A stretch of 6,556 nt of DNA from Rubrobacteraceae bacterium (GTDB taxonomy: Bacteria; Actinomycetota; Rubrobacteria; Rubrobacterales; Rubrobacteraceae). Shown here one piece after another: positions 5,616-6,556 of the stretch. The stretch is taken from contig JACCSM010000372.1 in the NCBI GenBank assembly GCA_013698525.1, positions 1-6,556 on the forward strand, in the 5' to 3' direction. The notes under the pieces were generated by a model. That model searched no databases. It saw only the letters and a list, made by a program, of their open reading frames with translations, and was not told where the DNA came from. Each line of letters starts with the position of its first letter. Within the stretch, counting starts at the first letter, position 1. The position numbers and the translations under genes were made by a program.

Positions 5616-6344
5616 GTGAAGGACTACGAGCCAATCATGAGTTTTGGCGAGGACGTCGCCATGACGTACGACGACGTGCAACGCGGCGACGAGAATGCGG
5701 CCGTCGCGTTCTTGGAGAAGCTGGCGGGTGGTGGTCCCGCGCTGGAACTCGCCGTCGGCACCGGTCGGATCGCACTGCCGCTCGCCGCTCGGGGGATCCG
5801 CGTGGACGGAGTCGACATCTCACCCGCGATGATCGCGCAGCTGCGCACCAAGCCGAGTGGCGACCGGATCTCGGTCACGATCGGCGACTTCGCCGATGTG
5901 CCGGTCCCTGGCACATACGGCTTGATCTACGTCGTCTTCAACACGCTGTTCAACCTGCTGACCCAGGAAGACCAGGTACGCTGCTTCGAGAACGTCGCCG
6001 CCCACCTCACAGATGAGGGCTCGTTCGTGATCGAGGCAGGCTCACCCGCCTTCCTCTACCGGTTGCGTGACGACCAACATGTCGATGCGGAGTCCATCGA
6101 AGTCGACGCGGTACGACTGGATGTGCTTCGTCACGATCCGGCGAAGCAGATGCTCGACGAGAGCCACGTCTCCATCTCTCGCACAGGCGTGCACCTGAAT
6201 CCGGTCGCCCAGCGATACGCATGGCCGGCCGAGCTCGACCTCATGGCGCGGATCGCCGGGCTGCGCCTGAAGGAGCGTTGGGACGGCTGGAACCGCGAAC
6301 CGTTCACCGGCAAGCACAACGTGGTGTCGGTATACGGACGCTGA
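5616..6344 (+). CDS. Class I SAM-dependent methyltransferase
   Basis: A 242-aa soluble methyltransferase with the Rossmann-like fold that moves a methyl group from S-adenosylmethionine. Seen: motif I ALELAVGTGR (42-51, the SAM-binding glycine loop), the acidic end of strand 2 in VDGVDISPAMI (63-73, Asp67 for the ribose hydroxyls), GDFAD (90-94, adenine region), and VFNTLFNLLTQEDQ (107-120) followed by a FVIEA strand (137-141). The substrate cannot be read; small molecules, antibiotics and rRNA are all open, and I see no rRNA-methylase hallmark. The GTG at 5616 is chosen because GGGAGG (5605-5610) lies 5 bases before it; the ATG at 5637 lacks such a site and the open frame back to 5484 overlaps the previous gene. 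It begins 17 bases after the original end of the ribosome-protection gene, so the two probably share a transcript. Confidence 0.88.
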   Translation: MKDYEPIMSFGEDVAMTYDDVQRGDENAAVAFLEKLAGGGPALELAVGTGRIALPLAARGIRVDGVDISPAMIAQLRTKPSGDRISVTIGDFADVPVPGTYGLIYVVFNTLFNLLTQEDQVRCFENVAAHLTDEGSFVIEAGSPAFLYRLRDDQHVDAESIEVDAVRLDVLRHDPAKQMLDESHVSISRTGVHLNPVAQRYAWPAELDLMARIAGLRLKERWDGWNREPFTGKHNVVSVYGR

Positions 6345-6556
6345 GATGATCGGTGTGTTGACGTCACGGTTGACGCCACTGGCGCCTCTGGGTTCCCTGA
6401 GATCCACGCCTTGCGGGGGCATGGCTGATAGTGTTCTTCACAGCTTCGCCGCCGTTCGGTATCTTGGTGAGAAGTATCGAAGATCGGGATTCGGCAGGCG
6501 TAGAAGGGGAGGCACTCAGGGTATGTCGAGAGGACGCAGGGTCCAGGCGCAGGGTG
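6345..6556 (+). other. Terminal stretch without an identifiable gene; open frame to the window edge
   Basis: From the ATG at 6346 the frame stays open for 70 codons to the edge, with in-frame ATGs at 6421 and 6523. The visible residues are Arg/Gly-rich and match no family I know, and only the ATG at 6523 has a plausible but distant GGAGG (10-base spacer). It may be the start of a gene cut by the edge or non-coding. The stretch also holds two TTGACG copies (6358-6363 and 6370-6375) and a TGACGTCA palindrome (6359-6366). No -10 fits behind either TTGACG. Confidence 0.2.
6367..6378 (+). repeat. 12-base direct repeat, right copy
   Basis: CGGTTGACGCCA, the same 12 bases as at 3474-3485, located 22 bases after the methyltransferase stop. 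With the left copy it brackets the ribosome-protection/methyltransferase module. Surroundings show no terminal inverted repeats or integrase gene. Confidence 0.25.

Noticed and set aside
6358..6375. Two TTGACG copies as promoters for a gene beyond the right edge
   Set aside because: No acceptable -10 hexamer at 16-18 bases downstream of either.

Overview
The window is GC-rich with mostly strong GGAGG-type ribosome-binding sites, GTG as well as ATG starts, and proteins rich in Arg, Glu and Ala. Together these suggest a high-GC actinobacterium. The style of the first half reminds me of Rubrobacter and relatives, but that is recall and not a database result. There are two modules: an ordinary metabolic half (1 to about 3404), and a resistance-like half (about 3470 to 6344) whose proteins read like Streptomyces/Amycolatopsis-type actinobacterial families.

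Metabolic half. The 3' part of an extended-SDR NAD-dependent epimerase enters from the left edge (1-576, +). It converges on a minus-strand pair: an unrecognised 70-aa protein (1808-2020) followed 37 bases later by a 372-aa MetE-C/YxjG-like methionine synthase (652-1770) with an intact His-Cys-Glu-Cys zinc set. This pair diverges from a class I/II PLP aminotransferase (2235-3404, +). The 214-base divergent spacer holds a perfect 8-bp inverted repeat (2071-2092), a likely operator.

Resistance-like half. A good promoter (3477-3506) precedes a 36-codon upstream ORF (3540-3650). This ORF has its own strong ribosome-binding site and overlaps, in another frame, the start of a Tet(M)/Otr(A)-type ribosomal protection GTPase (3604-5391). 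A long hairpin (3553-3597) lies inside the upstream ORF, six bases before the GTPase start. The GTPase start has no ribosome-binding site of its own, so the layout looks like translational attenuation by a leader peptide. The GTPase frame is broken by a TAG at 5389, while the conserved C-terminal 68 codons continue in the same frame to a second TAG at 5596. It is therefore a one-base nonsense allele, a readthrough gene, or a sequencing error. Seventeen bases after the original end begins a class I SAM methyltransferase (5616-6344) with a strong ribosome-binding site, probably in the same operon. The last 212 bases hold no gene I can identify.

The most interesting points are the leader ORF plus hairpin in front of the ribosome-protection gene and the in-frame stop inside that gene. 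I see no RNA genes, CRISPR arrays or insertion sequences.
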